DNA of 64,000 nt, taken from assembly GCA_050951925.1 (NCBI GenBank), contig JBMNJZ010000001.1:434001-498000 (forward strand), read 5' to 3'. The position numbers and the translations under genes are program-made. Shown here piece by piece: positions 44,141-52,023 of this stretch. Numbering within the stretch: the stretch's first letter is position 1; every line of letters starts with the position of its first letter. This DNA is from UBA1046 sp012511325 (GTDB lineage: Bacteria > Bacillota > Clostridia > Saccharofermentanales > DTU023). The notes beneath the pieces were generated by a model. The model saw nothing but the letters and a program-made list of their open reading frames with translations, did no database searches and was not told the origin of the DNA.

Positions 44141-45006
44141 ATGACCGTCTCCTTTGCTTCCAAAAATGTGGGCAACGCCATGAGAAGACCGAACACGACA
44201 AACATCGTGACGCTTGGCGTTCCCATGACGGCCGCAGTCATGGCAGGGTAAAACTCCATATAGCCATGGCCGTATATTCTGCCCGCAAAGCATATGCCCG
44301 CAAGCGTCAGCATAAGCGCCAGCACCCGCGTGTCCCGTCCGTCAAAGCGGAACAGATGGAATGTGGTGCGCCGTTTTTCGCCGTATCCCCGCGCCTTCAT
44401 GGAATCCGCGGTCCCAACCGCGCTCTCCATGCTCATTGTGAGAAGCACGGAGAGATTGCGCATGGCCGTGCCAAGCTTTTGAAAAAGGCGCGTGTCCTCG
44501 TTTCTGAGCATTTTCTGGGCGTTCCTTATCTCCCGCGCGTTTTGTTTAAGTTCAGGAACGAAGCGTAGTGTCATGGTGATAAGAAGTGCCGTGGCGGGCG
44601 CGAGCTTTCCGAATAAATAAAGAAATTTGTCGCTGGTCATAACCTCCTGATAGCAGGTGAACCACATAACTATCGCGCATAGCGTGCAGGCTGAAACAAG
44701 GCCGTAAAGTATCGCCTCAAGGGTTATCCATTGATCAAACAGCAGAAACAGCATCGTTACACCCCGGTGGTTAAAAAGCGGGTTTGCGATCGCTATGAAC
44801 AAAAACATGGGCGCAATAAAGCGCAGGGTGGCAAAAAACGCCTTCTTCCCCCTAAGCCTGAAGCTGAAAGCCGCTGAGCCCATTAGCGACAGGCCTGCCA
44901 TAACAGGATGAAAGCAAGCAAGCGTAAAGGCGAGCACAGTTATGAAATAGCTCATACTCACCGCCGGATGCAGATTGTTAAAATAGCGCATCCTCATATC
45001 ACTCAT
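44113..45006 (-). CDS. ECF transporter T component (EcfT/CbiQ family)
   Basis: This 297-residue membrane protein has five to six hydrophobic segments and the two coupling-helix motifs of EcfT, here SMESAVGTADSMKARGYG with the ARG signature, and the earlier ALLITMTLRFVPELKQNA stretch. ATG 45006 overlaps the DUF4430 lipoprotein stop by eight bases. Together with the fused ATPase and S component it completes a dedicated (group I-like) ECF importer. Confidence 0.9.
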   Translation of the reverse strand: MSDMRMRYFNNLHPAVSMSYFITVLAFTLACFHPVMAGLSLMGSAAFSFRLRGKKAFFATLRFIAPMFLFIAIANPLFNHRGVTMLFLLFDQWITLEAILYGLVSACTLCAIVMWFTCYQEVMTSDKFLYLFGKLAPATALLITMTLRFVPELKQNAREIRNAQKMLRNEDTRLFQKLGTAMRNLSVLLTMSMESAVGTADSMKARGYGEKRRTTFHLFRFDGRDTRVLALMLTLAGICFAGRIYGHGYMEFYPAMTAAVMGTPSVTMFVVFGLLMALPTFLEAKETVIWRSYGLKS

Positions 45007-45895
45007 GCGTATCCTTCCATTCCTGTGCACCTGCATACCATGTCGGGTCCAGGTCAAGCCCGAGATCGCAGGTGTAGTTCCATTCGATCCTGTCGCCGGG
45101 CTTTAGGAAATACACGCCGCAGCCATAGTTTGGATACCAATCATTCACACAGTACATCCATCCGCTCCAGCGCCCGCCGTCGAACTCATAAAGGTTATTG
45201 ATGCCTTCCACATATGCGCCGCTGCCGGATCCGCCGGAGTATTCCATATGCAACTTGAATTTGTCACGCGCCATTTTCAACACATCAAGCACGGTATCGC
45301 CGTCTTTTATCTCAAATGTTGTGGTGTCAAGTATGCAGCCTGATGCGGGAACTATGCCCGCCCACTTGGCCTCAAGGTGCATTCCGTTGGCTACCGCCGT
45401 ATCGCAGCGTATGTGCATGGTAACGGTGTCCTTCTTGGGTTCTGCCGTCTGGACAGGCGCGGGTGTTATAGAGGCCTGCGGCTCGTGGATTTGCTTTCCG
45501 TCCGGCTTTTCGGTTTTGGGTTTTGGTGCGAAGGGAGTGACCGCCGCGCTTGACTCAGGTACGGGTGTATTGTCGCTCCTTTGTGGGCGCCCGTCAGGCG
45601 CTGTGCCCAGCTCGTAAAATTCCTTTACATTGTCGGGAGCAGAGCTTGGTGTTTGCGCAGCAGGCCTATCCACGCTTGGCACGTTGCCGAAGCTGAACGC
45701 GTCCTTAATCCACACATACCATGGTCTTTTGCTAGCCTCAGGCGCGTTTGCCGCCGCGTTTTCGTTTTCTATGTAATCAAGCTCAAGCTGTTCGTCGTCG
45801 CTTGACGCCACTGTATCCCATTGGGCGCAGGCGGCCATGGCGAAAAGCGCAGCCAGAACCATAATAAGTGCAAGTGCCTTTTTTACTCCTAGCAT
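44999..45895 (-). CDS. DUF4430-domain lipoprotein (transcobalamin C-terminal-like)
   Basis: A 298-residue protein with a signal peptide and lipobox AMAAC. A disordered linker of about 125 residues rich in Pro, Ala, Glu and Thr follows, then a C-terminal DUF4430 domain with DGDTVLDVLKMARDKF, SGAYVEGINNLYEFDGG, SGWMYCVNDWYPNYGCG and LKPGDRIEWNYTCDLG. The domain is related to the beta domain of intrinsic factor/transcobalamin. Anchored next to the ECF S component, it could hand corrinoid to the importer. Two cysteines in WMYCVNDWYPNYGCG are close enough to form a disulfide. ATG 45895 follows AAGGAG. Confidence 0.85.
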   Translation of the reverse strand: MLGVKKALALIMVLAALFAMAACAQWDTVASSDDEQLELDYIENENAAANAPEASKRPWYVWIKDAFSFGNVPSVDRPAAQTPSSAPDNVKEFYELGTAPDGRPQRSDNTPVPESSAAVTPFAPKPKTEKPDGKQIHEPQASITPAPVQTAEPKKDTVTMHIRCDTAVANGMHLEAKWAGIVPASGCILDTTTFEIKDGDTVLDVLKMARDKFKLHMEYSGGSGSGAYVEGINNLYEFDGGRWSGWMYCVNDWYPNYGCGVYFLKPGDRIEWNYTCDLGLDLDPTWYAGAQEWKDTHE

Positions 45896-46470
45896 GTCGC
45901 ATTCTCCTTTTTATTCTGCGTGGCGGGCTTTGCCTCGCTCTCCTGCTGCTGCTCCTGTTCCCTGGCAGCTGTTACGGCATCCGGCCCGCCATCCAGGCGC
46001 AGAACACAGAAGCCACCTTCAGCAGACATATCCACAAAGGCTTCTCCCTGCGTAAGATCGAAAACTACATACTCCTGCGGGCTTACATTTGCCTGCTTTT
46101 TTTCTCCGGTAGAGTCAGCAGATGATCCGCTAGAGTGCCGAGCTTGAAGGATGATGCTTGTCTGTGTGTTCTCTTCCAGCCTAACGCAGTTCGTTTCGCC
46201 CAGAGACAACGTGACGGTGGAGGCGTTCAGTGTTTCTATCCTATCGCCGTCCCTGATATTGACATCGTTCTTAAGCGAGTAGGATATGCCTGCGCGCTCA
46301 ATACTGACGCTACCTGATTTGCCGCTGGAGATAAATGTCAGCTGCTCGTTCTCCGGCTTATCGAACCAGCCCTGCAAACTGCCTATATTGAGTACGACTG
46401 CAATAATTATGGCAACGATCGCCACTACCATTATGAGATTGAGTAGCTTTTTCTTTTTTAAGGAGTTCAT
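45889..46470 (-). CDS. Membrane-anchored FecR-like protein, first gene of the cobalamin-riboswitch operon
   Basis: A 193-residue protein with a short basic N-terminus, one transmembrane helix (LLNLIMVVAIVAIIIAVVL), and an extracellular beta-rich domain. That domain follows the FecR pattern (NVNIRDGDRIETLNASTVTLSLGETNCVRLEENTQ) and ends QGEAFVDMSAEGGFCVLRLDGG before a Gln/Glu/Lys-rich tail. No FecI-type sigma factor or anti-sigma region is present, so a scaffold or sensory role is a guess. It is the first gene after the riboswitch terminator and its stop overlaps the next start by seven bases. Confidence 0.7.
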   Translation of the reverse strand: MNSLKKKKLLNLIMVVAIVAIIIAVVLNIGSLQGWFDKPENEQLTFISSGKSGSVSIERAGISYSLKNDVNIRDGDRIETLNASTVTLSLGETNCVRLEENTQTSIILQARHSSGSSADSTGEKKQANVSPQEYVVFDLTQGEAFVDMSAEGGFCVLRLDGGPDAVTAAREQEQQQESEAKPATQNKKENATC

Positions 46471-46493
46471 CCTTCCATCTACCTCTAAAATAT

Positions 46494-46525
46494 AAAAAAA
46501 GCTGTGACGAGAAAATCATCACAGC
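46494..46525 (-). terminator. Intrinsic terminator (expression platform) of the cobalamin riboswitch
   Basis: On the minus strand GCTGTGATGA pairs with TCGTCACAGC around a five-base loop (10-bp stem with one G-U pair) and is followed by seven T residues. It lies between the aptamer and the first gene, 24 bases before its start codon, so ligand-controlled premature termination is the likely mechanism. Confidence 0.85.
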
Positions 46526-46573
46526 CATATGTCTGTATATCTATTTGCTCCCAATTAAAGGGTACGCAAACAC

Positions 46574-46789
46574 CTCTTGTAGGTCTTCTGACTTACGCTT
46601 TCTAAAGAAATAATTTCCTTAAGTGACCATGCTCTGCCTTCTCAAGATCCTCTTGCACTTTCAGATCCCAATGACTGATTTTCATCAACGAGCACGGCAC
46701 AGGCGCTTACAGCGGCGGATACCGTCCGGGACTTGCACCCGGTTCCCTTGTCCATCTCCGAAGTCTCGTCCGCTTCGGAGCCACAAAAG
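46574..46789 (-). promoter_or_regulatory. Cobalamin riboswitch aptamer
   Basis: Read on the minus strand, the element contains the conserved core GGGAACCGGGTGCAAGTCC then CGGACGG, CCGCCGCTGTAA (plus-strand 46709-46747). It ends with a B12-box-like AAGTCAGAAGACCTAC (46580-46595). The ends CTTTTGTGG and CTACAAGAG can form the closing P1 helix. Size (about 215 nt) fits the class. It controls the 13-gene minus-strand operon; binding to adenosylcobalamin versus other corrinoids cannot be told from sequence. Confidence 0.93.
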
Positions 46790-46836
46790 ACGAATATTTA
46801 CTTGTCAATTAGCACACGGACATTTGTCTAAATATC

Positions 46837-46865
46837 ACTATAAAAGCTCTGGATAATTATGTCAA
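46837..46865 (-). promoter_or_regulatory. Sigma-A promoter of the cobalamin-riboswitch operon
   Basis: On the minus strand a perfect -35 TTGACA (46860-46865), a 17-base spacer and -10 TATAGT (46837-46842) lie about 45 bases upstream of the aptamer. No other promoter of this quality was noticed inside the operon. Confidence 0.8.
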
Positions 46866-47253
46866 TAGATAGTCTAGACTTATTGTAGCATACTTTGGGC
46901 TTGGCAGGGCTTGGCAAAACCAAGGACCAATTTGTAGCCACGAACCAAATCTATTTATTGGACACTACCCGGTAGCGCCTTCGTTAAAAAAATAATTATC
47001 TTTATGCTTCAAAATGTTAGATCTTAACGAAGACAATTGATACAAGGGTATATATTCAGGCAAATATGTTTCGCGCTTCTATAATTTCAGAGATAAAATG
47101 CAAATTTCGTAAAAACTCGCTCTAAAAATGTGCACCAAAAGCAAAAACTCACTCTAAAAATGTGTAAACATGATCTAAAGTCCCTCATTTTTTGTGAAAT
47201 GATTGGTTTCTGAATCCTTTACCGCTATAATGAAAACAAGGGTGGTAAAATGT
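46866..47253. other. Intergenic region at the right edge of the cobalamin island
   Basis: About 390 AT-rich bases between the riboswitch promoter and the DUF4143 gene. It contains one member of the ACGAAGGCGC-type dispersed repeat (46961-46990) and a pair of 22-bp direct repeats (47111-47164). No gene recognised. Confidence 0.5.
47111..47164. repeat. Pair of 22-bp direct repeats
   Basis: AAAAACTCGCTCTAAAAATGTG at 47111-47132 recurs at 47143-47164 with one change, a 32-base period. The spacing is close to three helical turns, so a dimeric binding site or a relic of a mobile-element end are both possible. Confidence 0.7.
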
Positions 47254-48615
47254 ATGCTTTATTTAAAACGAAAAATCGATACTTTCTTAAAAGAGTGGAA
47301 AGCAAATCCGGACAGAAAACCTTTGATTATCAAAGGTCCCCGGCAGGTTGGCAAGACCGAATCTATCAGAAGGTTCGGCAATGTAAATTATAAGAGCGTT
47401 GTCTATATAAATTTTGTAGAAGAACCAAAGTACAAGCTGATTACAACAGACGGATATGGCGCGGAGGATATTGTCAAAAACATTTCCAGAATGGATCCCT
47501 CCAAGCAATTTATCGCGGGGGAGACATTAATAATCTTTGACGAACTGCAGGAGTTTCCGGATATAACGACGGCGCTGAAATTTTTTAAAACCGACGGCAG
47601 ATTTGATATCATCTGTAGCGGCTCTATGCTGGGCATAAATTATCGTAGAATCGAAAGTAACAGCGTTGGCTATAAATCGGATTACGAGATGTACTCTATG
47701 GATTTTGAAGAATTCCTGTGGGCAAAGGGCTACGAGAACACCTTTATCGCAGATATGCTCAATCATATGAAGAGCCTCACACCGTTTAATGAAGTCGAAA
47801 TGTCGGTTTGCAGCGAGCTTTTTCTCGACTACTGTATCTTGGGAGGAATGCCTGCGGTTGTTCGCGAGTTCATTGAAAGGGGTACTTTTGAGGGCTCGCT
47901 CAAACTGCAAAGACAGCTGATTATCGACTATAAAGAAGATATCCGCAAATATGCCGAGGGCATGGATCAAACGAGAATACTAAATGTGTTCAATCACATT
48001 CCGGTCCAGCTTGCTAAGGACAACAAGAAATTTCAAATTTCCAAGGTCGCACCCGGTGCACGTTTTCGTGATTATCGAGGGTGTATAGAATGGTTGGACG
48101 ATGCCGGAATTGTTAACCTTTGCTATTGCTTAAACTTTCCCGAATTACCGCTTAGCGGAAACTACGACGATACTAAATATAAAATCTACTTCGCAGACAG
48201 CGGTATGCTTGTGGCTATGCTCGACGAAGAGGCTCAAGAAGATATGAGAGCCAATAGGAACTTAGGCGTCTACAAAGGCGCACTCTATGAGAATATTGTC
48301 GGGGAAGCCCTAATCAAGGGTGGATACAGGCTTTATTACTACAAGCGAAGCGATTCTTCCCTGAAGCAGGACTTCTTCGTTAGGACAGCGGAATCGCTTA
48401 TACCAATCGAGGTGAAGGCAAAAGGGGGAACTTCCAAATCGATGAGAACTTTGATTGACGGGGGAAAATACTCAGATATTCATTATGGGATTAAATTTAC
48501 CGGCGGCAATATCGGCTATAGCGACGAGATCTATACCTTTCCTTATTTTTGCGCTTTCTTGTTAAAGAGATATCTATCCGAACAGAATGTCATGTCCCCA
48601 CGGTTGGTCACTTAG
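47254..48615 (+). CDS. AAA-type ATPase with DUF4143 domain (first)
   Basis: A 453-residue protein with an N-terminal P-loop (IKGPRQVGKTES), Walker B/sensor region (LIIFDELQEFP, ICSGSMLG), a middle helical part with YCILGGMPAVVREF and a C-terminal DUF4143/nuclease-like domain (YENIVGEALIKGGYRLYYYKR, IEVKAKGG, similar to PD-(D/E)XK folds). Family function is unknown; such genes are frequent, patchy accessory genes in Bacillota. The ATG at 47254 gives the usual N-terminus; other in-frame ATGs upstream lie at 47203 and 47230. Strongly AT-rich codon use marks it as part of the accessory region. Another member lies at 53.9 kb. Confidence 0.8.
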   Translation: MLYLKRKIDTFLKEWKANPDRKPLIIKGPRQVGKTESIRRFGNVNYKSVVYINFVEEPKYKLITTDGYGAEDIVKNISRMDPSKQFIAGETLIIFDELQEFPDITTALKFFKTDGRFDIICSGSMLGINYRRIESNSVGYKSDYEMYSMDFEEFLWAKGYENTFIADMLNHMKSLTPFNEVEMSVCSELFLDYCILGGMPAVVREFIERGTFEGSLKLQRQLIIDYKEDIRKYAEGMDQTRILNVFNHIPVQLAKDNKKFQISKVAPGARFRDYRGCIEWLDDAGIVNLCYCLNFPELPLSGNYDDTKYKIYFADSGMLVAMLDEEAQEDMRANRNLGVYKGALYENIVGEALIKGGYRLYYYKRSDSSLKQDFFVRTAESLIPIEVKAKGGTSKSMRTLIDGGKYSDIHYGIKFTGGNIGYSDEIYTFPYFCAFLLKRYLSEQNVMSPRLVT

Positions 48616-48692
48616 TTTCTGCATATGACGTGTAAAGAACTTGTGGGAGCCTGGTATTATAGATTAATTAGAAGTGGCTGGAGGTGTTGCCG

Positions 48693-49178
48693 ATGAGAAG
48701 AAAAGACCGCGAAGTTACGGAGGTCAGGGATATCCTGAATATTGTCGGAAGGGCGAAGATTTTGCATTTGGGTCTTTTTGATCAGGAATATCCTTATATC
48801 GTGCCGCTCCATTATGGTTATGAACTTGTTGACGGGACACTTGTCTTTTTTATGCACAGCGCTGAATCAGGACAAAAATTGGCTTTGATAAGAAATAATG
48901 CAAATGTTTGTATTGAGCTGGACTGTGATATCGAGCTCATCTCCGGCGGCGATAACCCTTGTGAATACGGATCGGCATTTGCGTCGGTGATTGGCTGGGG
49001 AAGAGCGGAGATTGTCTCGGATGAAGAGGAGAAAATCAAGGGCTTAAGGCTGTTAATGGAGAATCAGACCGGTCGCGATTTTGAGATTGATAGCAGCATG
49101 GCCTCCTCGGTCGCAGTCATAAAAGTCGTTGTTTCTGAATTCATGGCAAAATCAAGACCAATGCCGCACTTGGATTAA
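48693..49178 (+). CDS. Pyridoxamine 5'-phosphate oxidase-like flavin-binding protein (NimA-type)
   Basis: A 161-residue split-barrel protein with the PNPOx-like/NimA pattern: LHLGLFDQEYPYIVPLHYGY, FFMHSAESGQKLALIRNN, CIELDCD and a YGSAFASVIGWGRAEIVSD core. Relatives bind FMN or haem and some reduce nitro groups; the role here is unknown. GGAGGTG precedes ATG 48693. Its end overlaps the end of the convergent PIN gene by four bases. Confidence 0.82.
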   Translation: MRRKDREVTEVRDILNIVGRAKILHLGLFDQEYPYIVPLHYGYELVDGTLVFFMHSAESGQKLALIRNNANVCIELDCDIELISGGDNPCEYGSAFASVIGWGRAEIVSDEEEKIKGLRLLMENQTGRDFEIDSSMASSVAVIKVVVSEFMAKSRPMPHLD

Positions 49179-49561
49179 TAGTTTTCTAAGAATTGAGCCG
49201 CTGTGATGCAATGAGGTTGTTCTAATTCCAGAACAAGAAAATCTTTATCGCCTGTGATTAGTAAGTCGACATTGGCAAGTATAGCTGCATTCAGGATTGG
49301 TTGATTTTTTGGATCTCGAATGAGCTTTTCAGCATAGTAAGAGTCTGGAATCAGTTCGTAAGCAAGCTCTACGAGCAACACTTCTACATCTTGGGAATAT
49401 TCCGGTTCCTTTCGTCTAATGACCTCCCTCAGCTCTCTAAGATTCTGCTCACAAAGCACCAGCTCGTGCTCTTCGGATACTTTGAGAAGGGCTTCGGCCG
49501 GTTTGGAAGCGGGAAAAAGAATAGCCGAAATTAGTATGTTGGTATCGACAAGTATTTTCAC
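49175..49561 (-). CDS. PIN-domain toxin of a type II toxin-antitoxin system
   Basis: This 128-residue protein has the PIN RNase acid residues in ILVDTNILISAIL (Asp7-like), LRELREVI (Glu), RDPKNQPILNAAI (Asp) and LLITGDKDFLVL (Asp). It belongs to the "putative toxin, PIN family" group that cuts RNA. It starts at GTG 49561, overlapping the antitoxin stop by four bases (GTGA). Expression is presumably controlled by the AbrB-like partner. Confidence 0.88.
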   Translation of the reverse strand: MKILVDTNILISAILFPASKPAEALLKVSEEHELVLCEQNLRELREVIRRKEPEYSQDVEVLLVELAYELIPDSYYAEKLIRDPKNQPILNAAILANVDLLITGDKDFLVLELEQPHCITAAQFLENY

Positions 49562-49809
49562 TTCCCGTACCGTACTTCATTGACCAAAGCCTGAACATCC
49601 TCTTCATTTGTGACTCCTATTTTTTCAGCCACACCTTCAAAAGCAGTCTGTGCCTTGTAAATGGCCTGAGCTGAAGCATTGTCGATGGTGATTTGTCCCT
49701 TTTCGTTTCGCATGAAAAGAACTTTATCACCGGGTTTTAGACCAAGTTCTCGACGCACTTCAAGCGGTACTGTGATTTGGCCATTGGATGAAATCTTTGC
49801 TAAATTCAT
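49558..49809 (-). CDS. AbrB/SpoVT-type antitoxin
   Basis: An 83-residue protein whose first ~50 residues form a swapped-hairpin AbrB DNA-binding domain (AKISSNGQITVPLEVRRELGLKPGDKVLF), with a helical tail that would bind the toxin. ATG 49809 begins this domain. It precedes and overlaps the PIN toxin gene, a standard antitoxin-first module. Confidence 0.88.
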   Translation of the reverse strand: MNLAKISSNGQITVPLEVRRELGLKPGDKVLFMRNEKGQITIDNASAQAIYKAQTAFEGVAEKIGVTNEEDVQALVNEVRYGK

Positions 49810-50083
49810 CGCCCTACTCCCTTCTATATTCAATAAAATAAAGAAATACAAGTTTTCTTGATTTTATCATAGGGCAGATGGGAAATAAAGAACAACAAAT
49901 GGCTCTTAGTTTTCAATGAGCGGTAACGATATTTAATTATTCTGCAACTGAAGCGTTTTGTCGCCGTTTTACGGGTATAGTTATGAGAAGAGGCTTTCAG
50001 GCTTTCCTTTGGTGCCTTTGCAGTACAATGGGATTATGCGGTAAAGCTTGGTTGCTGTTGGCCTTTTACGGGAGGGATGGCTT

Positions 50084-51628
50084 ATGAGATCGGAACAACT
50101 CCATGATGCGATCGGCCGGGTGGACGATAAGCTCGTAGCGGCGACAGAACGGTTGATCGATAGAAAACCGGGGCGGATGCCCGTCCGGCTCAGAGTTGTG
50201 GCGGCCATGATCGCTGTCTGTCTGGTCGGCGGCGGCGTTTTCCTGTGGAGCAAAGCCGGGCGGACCGATGCGGTTACGGTGCTCGCCGAGCCGGTCTATC
50301 CCGAGCGGGCTAGAAGGCCCTTGTATCCCTGGGTTGAAGGATCCGAACAAGCTCACTCGGACGAGGAATCCCCCGATGTTGCGGAACCCGGACAAGTTAA
50401 CCCGGATGAGGGATCAGCCGATTCGGACGAAGAGAAGTGGGAGCAATATGAGAAACAATACGATATCTGGCTGGAGGACCATTCCCGGCGGATAAAATCA
50501 GTGCCGCCCGTAGACGATGAGCTGATGGCCTTCACCGAACGGATGAATCTGCAAATACTCGCCGCCGATGACGGCAGAAACCATTTGTATTCGCCGGCAA
50601 ATCTCTATCTGGCTCTGGCCATGGTGGCCGAATCCGCCGCCGGTGCATCCCGTGAGGAAATCCTGGCGGCTCTGGATGTAAAATCGATGGAGGAACTGCG
50701 CGCCAAGGCGGCCAATCTCTGGAATTCGCAGTATGTAGATGACGGCTCTGCCAAGAGTGTGCTCGGCAGTTCGATCTGGATTGATGATGAAGTCAAGGTA
50801 AAAAAAGATGCGATGGCAGTATTGGCTGAGATCTACAGGACATTTTCTTTTCAGGGCGATCTGCAAAAGCCGGAATTGATAACAAAGCTCAGATCCTGGC
50901 TGAATGAGATGACCGGCGGCCTGCTGCAAGACAGTGTCAATGAATTTGCATTTTCTGAACTCGACAAGCTGGTTTTAACGACAACTATTTTCCTGAAAGC
51001 AACCTGGGGTGAGAAGTTTAATAAGCAAATGACTGCCAAAGGCGAGTTCCATGCGCCGGCCGGAGATATTGAGGTCGACTTTATGTCCGAAACTGCAGAC
51101 ATACCATATTATTGGGGAGGATGTTTTAGTGCGATCGGCAAAAGTCTGATTGATGTGGGTCATGTCTGGTTTATTCTTCCTGACGAAGGCGTAAAGGTTA
51201 GCTCACTGCTCTCTGACCCGCAGATCAAATCCCTGCTTCGTACGAACTATCTGCAACCGTACCCTCAACAAAAAACTGTGACGGTTAATCTGAAAATACC
51301 TAAATTCGATCTGGCGAGTGATAATAATATGCCGCTCCGGGAGGCCATGCAAAAGCTGGGTGTGAAAAAGGTGTTTTCTCCTGAGGAAGCGGATCTTTCA
51401 ACGATTACCGACTATAAGCCTATTTTTGTTGAAGATATTTTCCATTCGGCGCGGCTGACGATTGACGAAGACGGCGTCACAGGCGCGGCTTATACAATTA
51501 TTCCTGATCCTATGGCATTGCCACCGCCCGGCGATAAAGTGGACATGGTCTTTGATCGCCCGTTCCTGGTAGTAGTCCAGGGCGCCGGCAATGTGCCGCT
51601 CTTCGTCGGCATCGTCAACCAGCCCTGA
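50084..51628 (+). CDS. Membrane-anchored serpin (serine protease inhibitor)
   Basis: A 514-residue protein with a short cytoplasmic N-terminus (residues 1-37), one transmembrane helix (VVAAMIAVCLVGGGVFLW), an acidic extracellular linker containing three Pro/Asp/Glu-rich imperfect repeats, and a full serpin domain (about residues 145-514). Conserved segments are HLYSPANLYLALAMVAESAAG, FLKATWGEKF, the hinge LTIDEDGVTGAAYT before the reactive loop, and FDRPFLVVVQ plus PLFVGIV at the end. It would trap proteases outside the cell. GGGAGGG precedes ATG 50084. The N-terminus (EQLHDAIGRVDDKLVAAT) resembles proteins cotranscribed with sigma factors, and a sigma-like remnant follows the gene. Confidence 0.88.
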   Translation: MRSEQLHDAIGRVDDKLVAATERLIDRKPGRMPVRLRVVAAMIAVCLVGGGVFLWSKAGRTDAVTVLAEPVYPERARRPLYPWVEGSEQAHSDEESPDVAEPGQVNPDEGSADSDEEKWEQYEKQYDIWLEDHSRRIKSVPPVDDELMAFTERMNLQILAADDGRNHLYSPANLYLALAMVAESAAGASREEILAALDVKSMEELRAKAANLWNSQYVDDGSAKSVLGSSIWIDDEVKVKKDAMAVLAEIYRTFSFQGDLQKPELITKLRSWLNEMTGGLLQDSVNEFAFSELDKLVLTTTIFLKATWGEKFNKQMTAKGEFHAPAGDIEVDFMSETADIPYYWGGCFSAIGKSLIDVGHVWFILPDEGVKVSSLLSDPQIKSLLRTNYLQPYPQQKTVTVNLKIPKFDLASDNNMPLREAMQKLGVKKVFSPEEADLSTITDYKPIFVEDIFHSARLTIDEDGVTGAAYTIIPDPMALPPPGDKVDMVFDRPFLVVVQGAGNVPLFVGIVNQP

Positions 51629-51738
51629 AGCGACAGCGCAGCGAGGGCGGCATCAGCAGCCTGCTCCACCGCGCCAGGGAGAAGCTCCGCTCCGAGCTGA
51701 TCAGCGCCGGCTGGCTTGGTGATGAGGATAGTTCCTAA
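51625..51738 (+). pseudogene. Remnant of a sigma-70-family C-terminus (region 4) downstream of the serpin
   Basis: In the frame starting CTG at 51625, overlapping the serpin stop, the translation includes GGISSLLHRAREKLRSEL and ends AGWLGDEDSS before TAA. This matches the last helix of ECF-type sigma-factor region 4 (VKSRLHRARxKLR-type). No start or DNA-binding helix-turn-helix is present, so it is a fragment left by deletion or recombination. Confidence 0.5.
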
Positions 51739-51931
51739 TTAAAGAATCGGTATAACATTGAGTTGCTTTGTCCTAGGAAGATCCCGGATTAAAAAATCGG
51801 ATTCGGCTATGGCAGCCGGGTGAACTGCCACCGGTAGACTTTATCGTGAGGAAGATTTCTGATCCTGTTAAATAAAAACGAGACAAAACATGATTTGCCG
51901 GATGCTCTGAATGTACACGATAATCATTGAA
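51739..51931. other. Rest of the serpin-permease intergenic region
   Basis: About 190 bases with two similar ATTAAAGAATCGG-like segments (near 51740 and 51790) and no recognised gene. Confidence 0.4.
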
Positions 51932-51969
51932 AAGCCGCCCTGTTTCTTGTTGAGTCAGCAGGGCGGCTT
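51932..51969. terminator. Bidirectional intrinsic terminator between serpin region and purine permease
   Basis: AAGCCGCCCTG pairs perfectly with CAGGGCGGCTT around a 16-base loop. T-rich sequence follows on the minus strand (TTTTC) and, more weakly, on the plus strand (CTTTAG). It lies 55 bases after the permease stop. Confidence 0.75.
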
Positions 51970-52023
51970 CTTTAGTTGTATGGTGTTAAATAGAGGGGGC
52001 CTCCAGACTAACACCTGATTAAC

